Assembly: GCA_020632955.1 (NCBI GenBank) | Contig: JACKEO010000011.1 | Span: forward strand, 103,878 to 167,877 | Origin: Alphaproteobacteria bacterium | Lineage (GTDB): Bacteria > Myxococcota_A > UBA796 > GCA-2862545 | DNA length: 64,000 nt | Reading direction: 5' to 3' | In this document: positions 27,689 to 35,133 of the stretch, one piece after another | How the letters are laid out: each line of letters opens with the position of its first letter | Position numbering within the stretch: position 1 is the stretch's first letter | Notes under the pieces: generated by a model | Database searches by the model: none | Told to the model about the DNA's origin: nothing | What the model saw: only the letters and a program-made list of their open reading frames with translations | Translations under genes and position numbers: made by a program

Positions 27689-28456
27689 ATGAAGCATCTC
27701 GATGAGGAAGACGCCGCGACCCGAGCGAACGCCAAGGTGGGCGTCCAGATCGAAGTGACCCCCGTCATCCGCACGCTGCAGCGGACCGTGAGGTCGAAGT
27801 GTGCCGATCCACCCCGCTTCCTGAAGATCCAGGGCATCGTGGTGCCGAAGACGGTCGACTGCACGGACGGCATGGACACCCACAAGATCGTGATCAGTGT
27901 CCGCATCTACCTCAGTGAGTGCTTCGACACCTGGATCGATCTCGACCGCGTCCAGAACCTGACGTTCGAGCCTCTCTTCAACGCACGCAAGGACGAGAAC
28001 GTCCCCAGCGTCCCATGGTACTGCGTCTGGATCCCCGTCGAGGACGGCAAGCTCCTGCTCACGGGACTCAAGCGACAGGACGCCGGATCGGCGACCGACA
28101 CGTCCTGCGACACCGGTGAGACGGAGGCGTGTACCCTGGTCGTCCAGCGCGCCTACACCGTGCGAGACGATGCCTGCATCGGCGAGTTCGCGAGCACCTG
28201 CGGCACCCCCTACGGCAGCGAGACGGCCACCCAGCCCTCCACCCGACGAAGCGGGAGGGGTACCTCGTCCATCGTCCAGCAGGGGATGCGAAGCGCTCGG
28301 GAGCAGAGGTTGCAGATGGGCTGGCCGAGCGGCGGCTTCGGAACGCAGAACGACCTCCCGGGACGCGACGGGCGACCGCGCGGAACCCGCACCGATGCTT
28401 CGCCCTTCGGCACCGGCCCACGCTGGGACATCCTCACCACCGATCCGAACGTCTAG
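27689..28456 (+). CDS. Orphan hypothetical protein, 255 residues
   Basis: I do not recognise this protein. The first 150 residues look globular (mixed Ile/Val/Leu strands, VGVQIEVTPVIRTL, KTVDCTDGMDTHKIVISVRIYL) with about eight cysteines, several in CDTGETEAC-like spacing. The last 80 residues are Gly/Ser/Arg/Pro-rich and probably disordered. There is no signal peptide or membrane segment. The A/T share at third positions is higher than in neighbouring genes, hinting at acquisition. It has its own promoter and strong Shine-Dalgarno, and ends 9 bp before the prenyl synthase operon, so read-through is possible. Confidence 0.65.
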   Translation: MKHLDEEDAATRANAKVGVQIEVTPVIRTLQRTVRSKCADPPRFLKIQGIVVPKTVDCTDGMDTHKIVISVRIYLSECFDTWIDLDRVQNLTFEPLFNARKDENVPSVPWYCVWIPVEDGKLLLTGLKRQDAGSATDTSCDTGETEACTLVVQRAYTVRDDACIGEFASTCGTPYGSETATQPSTRRSGRGTSSIVQQGMRSAREQRLQMGWPSGGFGTQNDLPGRDGRPRGTRTDASPFGTGPRWDILTTDPNV

Positions 28457-28465
28457 TTCCAGGCC

Positions 28466-29668
28466 GTGCACCCCGACGCCCCCCGCGCCGGGTCGCCGCG
28501 CGCGCCCGCCCCGGTGCGCTTCGACCTGGACCGCTACCTCTCGTCGGCGCGGCGCGCCGTGCTCGACGAGATCCGCGCGATCGTCGGGTCCAAGGGTCGC
28601 TACGACCCCATCCTCTACCAGCTCATGCTGGACTACCCGCTGCGTGAGGCGAAGGGCCTGCGCCCCGCCCTCTGCATGGCCACCTGCCGTGCGCTGGGCG
28701 GACGCCTCGAGGCGGTGCTCCCCAGCGCCGCCGTGCTCGAGCTGTACCACAACGCCTTCCTGGTGCACGACGACATCGAGGACGCCTCGCTCGTGCGCCG
28801 CGGCGCCCCCACCCTGCACGAGCAGCACGGCGTGCCCATCGCGGTGAACGTGGGCGACGGCATGCTCTCGCTGGCGCTGCAGCCGCTGCTCGACAACGTC
28901 CCCGAGATCGGCCTGGGGCCCGCCCTGCGCATCCTCCAGGCCGTGGCGCACATGTGCCGCGAGACGGTGGAGGGCCAGGCGCTGGAGCTGGACTGGGTGC
29001 GCCAGGGCGCCTGGGACCTCGGGGAGGAGGACTACGTCGAGCTCGTGGTGAAGAAGACGGGCTGGTACTCCTTCATCACGCCGGTGCGCGTGGGCTGCAT
29101 CGCCGCCGGCGCCGACGAGGCCACGCTCGAGGGGCTCTCGGACTTCGCGCGCGCCGTGTCGATCGCCTTCCAGATCCAGGACGACCTGCTCAACCTGGAG
29201 GGCGAGCTCGACGCCTACGGCAAGGAGATCGGAGGCGACCTCTGGGAGGGCAAGCGCACGGTGATGCTGCTGCACGCCCTGCGCACCTGCAGCGACGACG
29301 AGCGCGCGTGGGCCCTGGACCTGCTCGCCCGCCCTCGTCCCGACGCCGAGGGCGCCCGCCTGGGCACCCTGGTGGACGAGCTCCACGCCCGGGGGTCCCT
29401 CGACGCGGCCGGCCACGCCGCCCTCCAGGAGGCCCTGGCCCGCGCCACGGGGGGCGTCGCCCTCGCGCCCAAGACCGAGCCCGAGGTGCGCGCGCTGCTC
29501 GCCCTGCTCGAACGCCAGGGCAGCCTCGCCCACGGACGGGAGGTGGCGGAGCGGTGGGCCGCCGAGGCCTCCACCCGCCTCGACGCCTTCCTCGCCCGCA
29601 CGCCCGCCTCGGTGCACACGCGCTTCCTGCAGGCCCTGGTGGACTACGTGCACCGCCGCGCCCGCTGA
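28466..29668 (+). CDS. Polyprenyl (GGPP/FPP-type) diphosphate synthase
   Basis: A 400-residue trans-isoprenyl diphosphate synthase. The first Asp-rich motif is VHDDIEDASLVRRG near residue 100, and the second is QIQDDLLNL near residue 240, where the last Asp of DDxxD is replaced by Asn. GKEIGGDLWEGKRTVMLLHA follows, as in family members. The residues before the first Asp motif (LELYHNAF) suggest a medium chain length such as C20, but this cannot be settled by eye. The protein is about 60-80 residues longer than usual owing to a helical C-terminal extension. The start is GTG 28466, with only a weak ribosome-binding site. It is the first gene of a five-gene run to 32195, so it probably supplies a prenyl diphosphate to the pathway. 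Confidence 0.88.
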   Translation: MHPDAPRAGSPRAPAPVRFDLDRYLSSARRAVLDEIRAIVGSKGRYDPILYQLMLDYPLREAKGLRPALCMATCRALGGRLEAVLPSAAVLELYHNAFLVHDDIEDASLVRRGAPTLHEQHGVPIAVNVGDGMLSLALQPLLDNVPEIGLGPALRILQAVAHMCRETVEGQALELDWVRQGAWDLGEEDYVELVVKKTGWYSFITPVRVGCIAAGADEATLEGLSDFARAVSIAFQIQDDLLNLEGELDAYGKEIGGDLWEGKRTVMLLHALRTCSDDERAWALDLLARPRPDAEGARLGTLVDELHARGSLDAAGHAALQEALARATGGVALAPKTEPEVRALLALLERQGSLAHGREVAERWAAEASTRLDAFLARTPASVHTRFLQALVDYVHRRAR

Positions 29669-29679
29669 CTGGAGACCCG

Positions 29680-30420
29680 ATGGACGGCCAGGACGACGAC
29701 CTCATGGGCATCTTCGGCCGCATGCAGGCCCTGCAGCAGGAGATGCTGCGCGCCAGCATGGGCGGCCTCGGCGGCCTCGGCGGCCTCGGAGGGATGGGGG
29801 GACTCGGCGGCCTCGGCGGCCTCGGAGGGCTCGGCGCCTTCGGCACCCCGGGCACACCCGGCACGGGCCCGGCGGCAGACCCGGCACCCCGCGATCCGGA
29901 CCCCCTCCCGCCCTTCGGCAGCGAGCCCGCGCCCGAGCCCCCCCGCAGCGACCGCCTGCGGCGCATGGCCTACGAGCCCCTCAAGCTCCAGGCCGCCTGG
30001 GTGGGCGAGATGCACCGCCTGTACCGGCGATCCCTGCGCTGGATGCTCGACGAGCTGCAGCAGCGGGAGGCCGAGGAGGACCCCGACGATCCCGACGTGG
30101 TGGCCGCCCTCACCCTGCTGCGGCAGGCCCAGCGCGCCATCCTCGAGCACCCCGTGGCCGCGCAGGCACTGTTCGCCGGCCTCGTGGCGGAGGGCCGACG
30201 CTTCGCCGCCACCGAGGAGGGTGCCGACTGGCAGGAGGCCCTGAGCCGCTCCGACGTGCTCCACCAGGTGCGCCCGGTGTGGGAGGTCATCTCGCTGAAC
30301 ATGCTCCAGGAGGACCCCGAGGCCGTGCTGCCCAGCTCCTTCGTCGACGCCCTGGTCACGGTGGGCAGCGCCGAGCACCTGGAGGCGATGCTGTCGCGCC
30401 TGGCCGGACTGGGGAGGTAG
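29680..30420 (+). CDS. Gly/Leu-rich helical hypothetical protein in isoprenoid operon
   Basis: A 246-residue protein starting at ATG 29680 with GGAG five bases upstream. After a short acidic, Met-rich N-terminus (residues 1-25) it has about nine tandem Gly-Gly-Leu units, then a Pro-rich spacer. From residue 90 onward it is a helical domain with aromatic and acidic residues (LKLQAAWVGEMHRLYRRS). No catalytic motif is visible. The architecture suggests a scaffold or an assembly factor. It starts 11 bp after the prenyl synthase stop, so it is very likely co-transcribed. I do not recognise the family. Confidence 0.7.
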   Translation: MDGQDDDLMGIFGRMQALQQEMLRASMGGLGGLGGLGGMGGLGGLGGLGGLGAFGTPGTPGTGPAADPAPRDPDPLPPFGSEPAPEPPRSDRLRRMAYEPLKLQAAWVGEMHRLYRRSLRWMLDELQQREAEEDPDDPDVVAALTLLRQAQRAILEHPVAAQALFAGLVAEGRRFAATEEGADWQEALSRSDVLHQVRPVWEVISLNMLQEDPEAVLPSSFVDALVTVGSAEHLEAMLSRLAGLGR

Positions 30421-30422
30421 CC

Positions 30423-30698
30423 GTGCTCGACGACGTCACCGAGGCCTACGGCGACCGGCACCCGCTGCTCCACGCCACCCTGGGGCTGGTGCACCGCCTC
30501 GCGCTCGCCGAGGAGGTGGCGCACCGGTGTGCCGAGCGGCCGTCCCGGAGCGGCACCCCCGACGCACCCGAGGACCTCGTGCTCGCCCTGCTCGGCGCGC
30601 TGGCCCTGCAGCGGCGCCTGCACGCGCACCTGCCGTCGTCCGAGCCCGCCGCGCAGGACCCCGATTCCTCGGCACCTCCGGACCTCACCCTCCGATGA
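30423..30698 (+). CDS. Small hypothetical protein, 91 residues
   Basis: Starts at GTG 30423, two bases after the previous stop, with GGAGG overlapping the end of the preceding gene. Mostly helical (HPLLHATLGLVHRLALAEEVAHRC and a Leu/Ala-rich helix) with a Pro/Ser/Asp-rich tail. The next gene's ATG overlaps its TGA by four bases, so it is translated as part of the operon. No recognised family; a small partner of the preceding Gly-rich protein is possible. Confidence 0.6.
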   Translation: MLDDVTEAYGDRHPLLHATLGLVHRLALAEEVAHRCAERPSRSGTPDAPEDLVLALLGALALQRRLHAHLPSSEPAAQDPDSSAPPDLTLR

Positions 30699-31759
30699 GC
30701 CTCGACGCGGGCCTGGGCCAGCTGGCGCACGCCATCGGGGCGGGCACCGTGCCGCGCTTCGACCACTGGCGCGGCACCCAGCTGCCCCTCGGCCGACGGG
30801 GGTGGAAGGAGTGGCACCACTTCGTCGTCCACGCGCCGGGGCTCCACCTGCTGGTGAACTTCAGCCTGGTCGACGACCTGTACGGCGGAGGGCCCGGCGA
30901 CCACGCGCACCGCGTGATCCTGCTGGCCCACACCGACCGCTGGCGCGGCGATGCCGTGCGGGTGCCACGCGCCGAGGTCCGGCTCACCGGCGGGGGCCTC
31001 GACGCCCGCTTCGGACCCCACCAGATGGGGTGGACGCAGGACCGCTACCACGTGGTGGCCGCCCTGCCCGACGGCAGCCTGCGGGTGGACGTGCAGCTCG
31101 TGCCCGCGTCGATCCCCGTCTACTCGACGAACCAGACGCTGGCGGCCGACCGCACGCTGTCGTGGTTCTTCCTCTCGCGGCTCGTGGCCACCGGCACGGT
31201 GGAGGTGGCCGGCGAGCGCTTCACGCTCGACGGCGTCACGGCCTACCATGACCACAACTGGGGGGACTTCCGCTGGGGCGACGACTTCTGCTGGGAGTGG
31301 GCGTCGGCGCTGCCCGAGGACGGCGCCGACCCCTGGAGCACGGTGCTCATGCGGCTCACCGACCGGGCCCGCACCCGCGTGCGCGCGCAGGGTCTCTTCC
31401 TCTTCCACCACGGCCAGCCGGTGCGCTTCTTCCGCGATCGCGAGGTGCGCTTCGAGCTGGACGGCCGCCTGCGCTTCGATCGCCGCCTGCGCGTGCCGCG
31501 CGTGATGGGCCTGCTGGCCGGCGGCCACGCGAGCGAGGTGCCCGGGCGCGTGCGGGTGGTCGGCCGGTCCCTGGGCGACGAGGTGCAGCTGGACTTCGAG
31601 GTGGGCGACCTCTGCCAGGTGATCATGCCCAACGAGACCGACCACACCGGCGTCACCGTGCTCAACGAGACGATCGGACGCGCCCGCGTGGCGGGCCGCG
31701 TGCGTCACCTCGACGTGGCGTCCACCGGGCCCGGCGTCTTCGAGTTCATCCGTGGCTGA
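30695..31759 (+). CDS. CrtC/AttH-like lipocalin (carotenoid 1,2-hydratase-like)
   Basis: A 354-residue, beta-rich protein without a signal peptide. VTAYHDHNWGDFRWGDDFCWEW matches the conserved centre of carotenoid 1,2-hydratase (CrtC) and related AttH-type double-lipocalin proteins. An earlier LVNFSLVDD and several alternating-hydrophobic strands also fit. CrtC hydrates the terminal double bond of acyclic carotenoids. Wider family members act on other isoprenoids or have unknown roles, so carotenoid activity is plausible but unproven. No phytoene synthase is in the window. ATG overlaps the upstream stop (ATGA) and its own stop overlaps the next GTG by 8 bp. Confidence 0.75.
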   Translation: MSLDAGLGQLAHAIGAGTVPRFDHWRGTQLPLGRRGWKEWHHFVVHAPGLHLLVNFSLVDDLYGGGPGDHAHRVILLAHTDRWRGDAVRVPRAEVRLTGGGLDARFGPHQMGWTQDRYHVVAALPDGSLRVDVQLVPASIPVYSTNQTLAADRTLSWFFLSRLVATGTVEVAGERFTLDGVTAYHDHNWGDFRWGDDFCWEWASALPEDGADPWSTVLMRLTDRARTRVRAQGLFLFHHGQPVRFFRDREVRFELDGRLRFDRRLRVPRVMGLLAGGHASEVPGRVRVVGRSLGDEVQLDFEVGDLCQVIMPNETDHTGVTVLNETIGRARVAGRVRHLDVASTGPGVFEFIRG

Positions 31760-32195
31760 GGAGCGCATCGCCGCCCTGCTGGCCTCCTCCTTCGAGGCCC
31801 TGGCCCGCGAGCAGGCGGCGGCCTGGAGGGACTGCTGCCGGGTGCTCGCGCCCGCCACCGTGGCGCTCACCGTGGACGAGGAGGAGCTCCACGTGCACTT
31901 CACGGAGCGTGGCGCCCAGGTGGTGACCGGGCCCACGTCCCAGGCGATCGCACGCGTGGTCACGGGCCGGGCCGCCATCCTCGACGTGCTCGACGATCGC
32001 CTCTCGCTGGAGGAGGCCGTGCTGTCGGACCGGGTGCGCGCCGTCGGCGCGCTCGACGACCTCGCGCGCTGCCACGAGGCCCTGCTCGCCTACGTGCACG
32101 CGGGGGTGCGCACGCGAGGCCTGCCGGAGCTGCTAGGACGGTTCCGCCGCGACGCCGAGGCCCGACGCGGTCCCGCACACGCGCCGGTGCGGTAG
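31752..32195 (+). CDS. SCP2-like (sterol-carrier-type) protein
   Basis: A 147-residue soluble protein starting at GTG 31752, overlapping the CrtC-like gene by 8 bp. The arrangement of a beta strand pair followed by ILDVLDDRLSLEEAVLSDRVRAVG and a helix resembles SCP2 domains, which bind hydrophobic lipids in a tunnel. The first 50 residues are helical and Ala-rich. As last gene of the prenyl synthase operon it may carry the hydrophobic product. Its 3-prime end (31975-32170) recurs, partly deleted, at 35134-35230. Confidence in SCP2 is moderate because the motif is not strict. Confidence 0.6.
   Translation: MAEERIAALLASSFEALAREQAAAWRDCCRVLAPATVALTVDEEELHVHFTERGAQVVTGPTSQAIARVVTGRAAILDVLDDRLSLEEAVLSDRVRAVGALDDLARCHEALLAYVHAGVRTRGLPELLGRFRRDAEARRGPAHAPVR
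31975..32170. repeat. Left copy of duplicated junction sequence
   Basis: Positions 31975-32027 and 32127-32170 are repeated at 35134-35230 in the same orientation with roughly 85-90 percent identity by eye. The second copy lacks about 100 bp between the two blocks (32028-32126 here). Both copies contain CTGCTAGGACG-TTCCGCCGCGACGCCGA. They bracket the toxin-antitoxin island. Confidence 0.75.
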
Positions 32196-32205
32196 TCAGA
32201 CGGGG

Positions 32206-32382
32206 ATGGAGCTGGAGCCGGGCGTGTTCGTGCTGCGGCTGGCGGGCCTGGCGTTGCCGCGGGGTGCGAACGCGGTCCGGTGCCTGGGGGCTTCCCGCGG
32301 CGTCGCCGCTTCCGCCGTTCGGGGTGCCAGCGGCGCCCGAGCCTCGGGCGGAACGGACGAGGTGCGACGGGCGATCGGTTGA
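32206..32382 (+). CDS. Possible small ORF, 58 residues
   Basis: ATG at 32206 opens a 58-codon frame, with a weak GGGG upstream. The start (MELEPGVFVLRLAG) is hydrophobic and gene-like, while the rest is Arg/Gly/Ala-rich and may be frame noise. It follows the SCP2-like gene by 10 bp in the region where the island begins. It could be a decayed gene start. Kept only as a candidate. Confidence 0.2.
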   Translation: MELEPGVFVLRLAGLALPRGANAVRCLGASRGVAASAVRGASGARASGGTDEVRRAIG

Positions 32383-32386
32383 CGCG

Positions 32387-32641
32387 TCAAACCGGGCGCT
32401 TCGAGGACACGCCCCTGGCCTTGCCCCCGTTGAGGGACCCGGAGTCCCCCACCACGCCGGTGCCCGCCGTGTCGGCTCCGGTGTCGCACGGGTCCGTCCC
32501 CACTCCGGAGCTCGCATCGTCGCAGTCGCCCTCCGCGTGCGCGTCGTCGCCGTGGTCGTCGTGCGGGTCCACATCGTCCGGGCCGGCGTCAGGGACACAG
32601 GCCGTCAGCACCCCGAGCGTCGCCGCCCACCACACGTGCAC
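32387..32641 (-). CDS. Small acidic lipoprotein, 84 residues
   Basis: GTG at 32641 starts a short signal peptide with lipobox LTAC, followed by an Asp/His-rich mature chain (DDVDPHDDHGDDAHAEGDCDD) and a Gly/Thr/Ser tail. The two CD pairs and the acidic stretches recall MopE-like or metal-binding linkers seen elsewhere in this genome, but there is no folded domain. Possibly a cell-surface metal-binding peptide or the truncated N-terminus of a larger lipoprotein. Confidence 0.5.
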   Translation of the reverse strand: MHVWWAATLGVLTACVPDAGPDDVDPHDDHGDDAHAEGDCDDASSGVGTDPCDTGADTAGTGVVGDSGSLNGGKARGVSSKRPV

Positions 32642-32740
32642 GGGACCACCCCCACGGGATGCTGCACCCTACCCGGTCCGACCGCGGGGTCCGCAACCAC
32701 GATCGGGCACGCCGCCCCTGCGTTTCCCGGCCTCACGGCC

Positions 32741-33154
32741 TCACGGCGCACAGAGGATCACCTCCGCCCCCGGAACCCGCAGGAAGTCGGTGTCGAACGT
32801 CAGGATCGACGCCCGACAGGTGCGTGCCACCGCCGAGATCCACACGTCGTTCATCGGGATCGGCGTGCGCGCTGCCCGCAGCTCCGCGAAGATCTCGCCG
32901 TACGCGAGCGCCACCTCCTCGTCGACGGGCACGAGGCTGACGAAGTCCTCGCGGAGGAAGTCGGAGAGCACCCGGGTGTTGTCGGCCTCCCGTGAGCCGA
33001 GGCGGAAGCCCGCGAGGAGCTCCCCCACCACGATCGACGGCACGAGCACGGCGGGCGCCTCGACCAGACGTTCCGTCACCGCAGCATGGCCTCGTCGAAG
33101 GTAGGAGTACGCGGAGGTGTCGAGCACCACGGGCCGCTGGATCACGAGGTCCAC
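32741..33154 (-). CDS. vapC: PIN-domain toxin (VapC-like)
   Basis: A 137-residue PIN domain with the full acidic set: VVLDTSAY near residue 12, IVVGELLAG near 43, IPMNDVWISA near 98 and LTFDTDF near 116. PIN toxins cleave tRNA or rRNA and are held by the upstream antitoxin. The GTG at 33154 overlaps the antitoxin by 13 bp; a GTG at 33145 would give the usual 4-bp GTGA overlap and a 134-residue protein. It is orientated opposite to the second module at 34.4-35.1 kb. Confidence 0.88.
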   Translation of the reverse strand: MDLVIQRPVVLDTSAYSYLRRGHAAVTERLVEAPAVLVPSIVVGELLAGFRLGSREADNTRVLSDFLREDFVSLVPVDEEVALAYGEIFAELRAARTPIPMNDVWISAVARTCRASILTFDTDFLRVPGAEVILCAP

Positions 33155-33393
33155 GCCGGGTCGTCGGCCACACGCAGCTCCCGGAGGGACGCGTCGAAGG
33201 CGACCCCCTCCTCCTCGGTCCAGGTGGCGTACCGCGCGAGCCGGAGTCGGCGCGGCTCCGCCCCGACCGCTTCCTCGAGGAGCCTCAGGATGGTGGAGTT
33301 CATGCTCTCTCCCGCCAGATCGGCCGCATCGCGCAGCCGACGGACGAGCTCGGCGGAGGGACCGCGGAGCGTGATCTGCTTGGGCACGTTCAT
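33142..33393 (-). CDS. vapB: VapB/FitA-type antitoxin
   Basis: An 83-residue protein that starts at ATG 33393 with MNVPKQITLRGPSAEL, followed by ESMNSTILRLLEEAVG, the ribbon-helix-helix pattern of FitA-like antitoxins. The C-terminal half (ARYATWTEEEGVAF) would wrap the PIN toxin. The open frame extends to 33501, but the inverted repeat and -10 lie there and GAAGG precedes 33393. It is probably autoregulated through the adjacent palindrome. Confidence 0.85.
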   Translation of the reverse strand: MNVPKQITLRGPSAELVRRLRDAADLAGESMNSTILRLLEEAVGAEPRRLRLARYATWTEEEGVAFDASLRELRVADDPAWTS

Positions 33394-33427
33394 GACATCA
33401 CCTTCGTGCATGCATGATGTCATCCTA
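33392..33427 (-). promoter_or_regulatory. Operator and -10 of first VapBC module
   Basis: ATGACATCA (33392-33400) and TGATGTCAT (33415-33423) are exact reverse complements around a 14-nt spacer that itself contains the palindrome TGCATGCA (33407-33414). Reading on the minus strand, TAGGAT (33427-33422) is a -10 element just outside the repeat. The repeat covers the ribosome-binding site and the antitoxin start codon, so binding by the RHH antitoxin would block both transcription and translation. Confidence 0.6.
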
Positions 33428-33592
33428 CGCGCTCGGTCGGGCGTGGGCACGTCCCGTGCGACGGGGTCCAGCCACGGACGCCGACCCGTCGGCCGCTGCA
33501 AGGTCGGACAGCGCCACGGTCGACCTCACCGGCGTGGCGGAACGCCCCGACGACGCGTCGGTGCCGGCCGGTGACGCCCGAGGGCGGGACGC

Positions 33593-33834
33593 ATGCTCCC
33601 GGTCCACCGGGCGGTGACCTCCTTCACGCACGACGCCACCCGCTTCGACGCGGTGGTGCCCCCCTCGACGACGTCAGGGAATGGGGCTTCCAGGTGGCCG
33701 ATGGCGGGGCGCTCCGGGCCCGGCACGTGCGGTCCGCCACCGACGGGTCCTGCGACGGCACGGCGCACGAAGCGTGGCTCGGGGAGGTGCTGGCGGGGTG
33801 TGCGGCGGCCTGGGTGCCGACGCCAGAGCCGTAG
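33593..33834 (+). pseudogene. Possible small frameshifted gene in island
   Basis: ATG 33593 begins a gene-like stretch (VTSFTHDATRFDAVVPP) that continues only if one C is added to the C6 run at 33659-33664; it then reads LDDVREWGFQVADGG and ends at a stop at 33834, giving about 80 residues. Without this correction neither half looks like a real gene. No family recognised. It could be a chance alignment of two frames. Confidence 0.25.
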
Positions 33835-33965
33835 GACCGCAGGCGGTCGCGCGGTAGCTGGGCACCGACCGGCCCGTCGAGCCGTCCGGGTCGGTCGGAC
33901 GCGCCGTCCCGGGGGGCGATCGGTGGACGAGGGCCTGCCCAGCGGCCTCGCAGGGCCTGCCGCAC

Positions 33966-34106
33966 CCGCGAGCGTCGTTTGCCCACCCCCGGGCGTTGTT
34001 TGCCCACCCGCGGGCGTCGTTGACGCGCCCGGGAGCGTTGTTTGCGCACCTGGGAGCGTCGTTTGCGCACCCGCGAGCGTTGTTTGCGCACCCGCGAGCG
34101 TCGCTC
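33966..34106. repeat. Strict 21-bp tandem repeat, about seven units
   Basis: The tetranucleotide GCGT recurs at 33972, 33993, 34014, 34035, 34056, 34077 and 34098, exactly 21 bp apart. The consensus unit is close to GAGCGTCGTTTGCGCACCCGC, with C/T and A/G differences between units. The period equals seven codons and all frames on both strands stay open, giving heptapeptides such as VVCAPAS or LAGAQTT. Coding status is undecided. It is not a CRISPR because there are no spacers. Confidence 0.85.
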
Positions 34107-34431
34107 CGGGAGGGCTCTGCCTGCCCTCGACATGCGCCTCCGTGGGGTCGCCCGACGCCACGACCGCCCGCGCGGCGCGCGTGGCCTCCCGTCATGCCCG
34201 TCCGGATGCGGTCGAGGGCGCCATCCGCATGGCCAACCCCCGTGTGCACGCGCGGCCGTGGCTGCGCGGGGCGAGATGTCGTGTCGAGGATCATCGACGC
34301 GTTCGCCATGCCGTGCCCGGTTCCTCCTGCGGACAGGGAGCGTGCCGGCGTGAGGCGAGCGGGCGGACACGGGCGGGGACCGGCGGACACGGGCGGATGA
34401 CGGCTGCGAGCGGGTCGGCGGCGAGCAAGGT
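34107..34431. other. Intergenic stretch without supported gene
   Basis: Between the tandem repeat and the second antitoxin start I see no convincing gene, RNA or terminator. The only oddity is the GGCGGACACGGGCGG phrase repeated near 34361 and 34382 just before the antitoxin promoter region. Confidence 0.4.
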
Positions 34432-34432
34432 A

Positions 34433-34442
34433 TGGGTACCCA
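34433..34442. promoter_or_regulatory. Palindrome at antitoxin start of second VapBC module
   Basis: TGGGTACCCA is a perfect 10-bp palindrome directly before the ATG at 34444. It covers the translation start region and is a likely autoregulatory site for the antitoxin. Confidence 0.4.
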
Positions 34443-34443
34443 C

Positions 34444-34689
34444 ATGAAGACGACCATCGAGATTGCCGACGCGCTGCTCGACCAGGCCCGGGCCACCGCT
34501 GCCCAGGAGGGGACGACCCTGCGCAGCCTCGTCGAGGAGGGCCTGCGGGCGGCGCTCGACCGGCGTCGTGTCCAGCGGCCCTTCCGGCTGGAGGACGCCT
34601 CGTTCGGGGGAGAGGGGCTGCAGGACGAGTTCCTCGCGGCGGACGGCGCGGACGTCCTTCGCGCGGCCTACGAGGGTCGAGGCGGTTGA
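34444..34689 (+). CDS. vapB: VapB-type antitoxin (second module)
   Basis: An 81-residue protein; MKTTIEIADALLDQARATAAQEGTTLRSLVEEGLR is the beta-strand plus two helices of antitoxins of the VapB/DUF2191 kind, followed by an RPFRLEDASFGGEG toxin-wrapping tail. ATG 34444 is preferred because the family starts with MKTT; an ATG four codons upstream at 34432 is possible. The TGA overlaps the toxin's TTG start. Confidence 0.83.
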   Translation: MKTTIEIADALLDQARATAAQEGTTLRSLVEEGLRAALDRRRVQRPFRLEDASFGGEGLQDEFLAADGADVLRAAYEGRGG

Positions 34690-35129
34690 TCGCGGTCGAC
34701 ACGAACCTGCTCGTGTACGCGCACCGAGCCGACAGTCCCTGGTTCCGGGAGGCGTCGGGATGCGTGCGGGAGCTCGCGGAGGGAGGCGTGCCGTGGGCGA
34801 TCCCGTGGCCGTGCCTGCACGAGTTCGTCGCGGTCGTCACCCATCCGCGGATCTACGCCCCACCCACGTCGTTGCGCCTCGCCAGGAAGCAGCTGGAGGC
34901 GTGGTGCGCCTCCCCCACACTCGTCCTGCTGGGCGAGGGGCCGGGGCACCTCGACACGCTCGGACGCCTCCTCGACGCTGGCCAGCTCGTGGGACCGAAG
35001 GTGCACGACGCGCGCGTCGCCGCGATCTGTCTCGAGCACGGCGTCCGGGAGCTGTGGACGGCCGACCGGGACTTCAGCCGGATGCCGACGCTGCGCACCC
35101 GCAACCCCCTGGTCGGCGGCGGGCGGTAG
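34686..35129 (+). CDS. vapC: PIN-domain toxin (VapC-like, second module)
   Basis: A 147-residue PIN domain starting at TTG 34686, overlapping the antitoxin stop by four bases. Acidic residues are in MIAVDTNLLVYAHR, CLHEFVAVV, GPKVHDARVAAI and LWTADRDFSRM. The layout is typical of the VapC subgroup with a conserved TADRDF. It probably cleaves a specific RNA when freed from VapB. Confidence 0.88.
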   Translation: MIAVDTNLLVYAHRADSPWFREASGCVRELAEGGVPWAIPWPCLHEFVAVVTHPRIYAPPTSLRLARKQLEAWCASPTLVLLGEGPGHLDTLGRLLDAGQLVGPKVHDARVAAICLEHGVRELWTADRDFSRMPTLRTRNPLVGGGR

Positions 35130-35133
35130 ACCG

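Noticed and set aside
28954..29679. Plus-strand frame inside the prenyl synthase gene
   Set aside because: Shadow of the synthase in another frame; the real gene in this frame starts at 29680.
33966..34106. CRISPR-like array
   Set aside because: Units are contiguous with no spacers and no cas genes; it is a tandem repeat.
33593..34447. 284-residue protein containing the heptapeptide repeat
   Set aside because: Flanks are low-complexity Arg/Pro/Gly composition and other frames are equally open, so coding is not supported.
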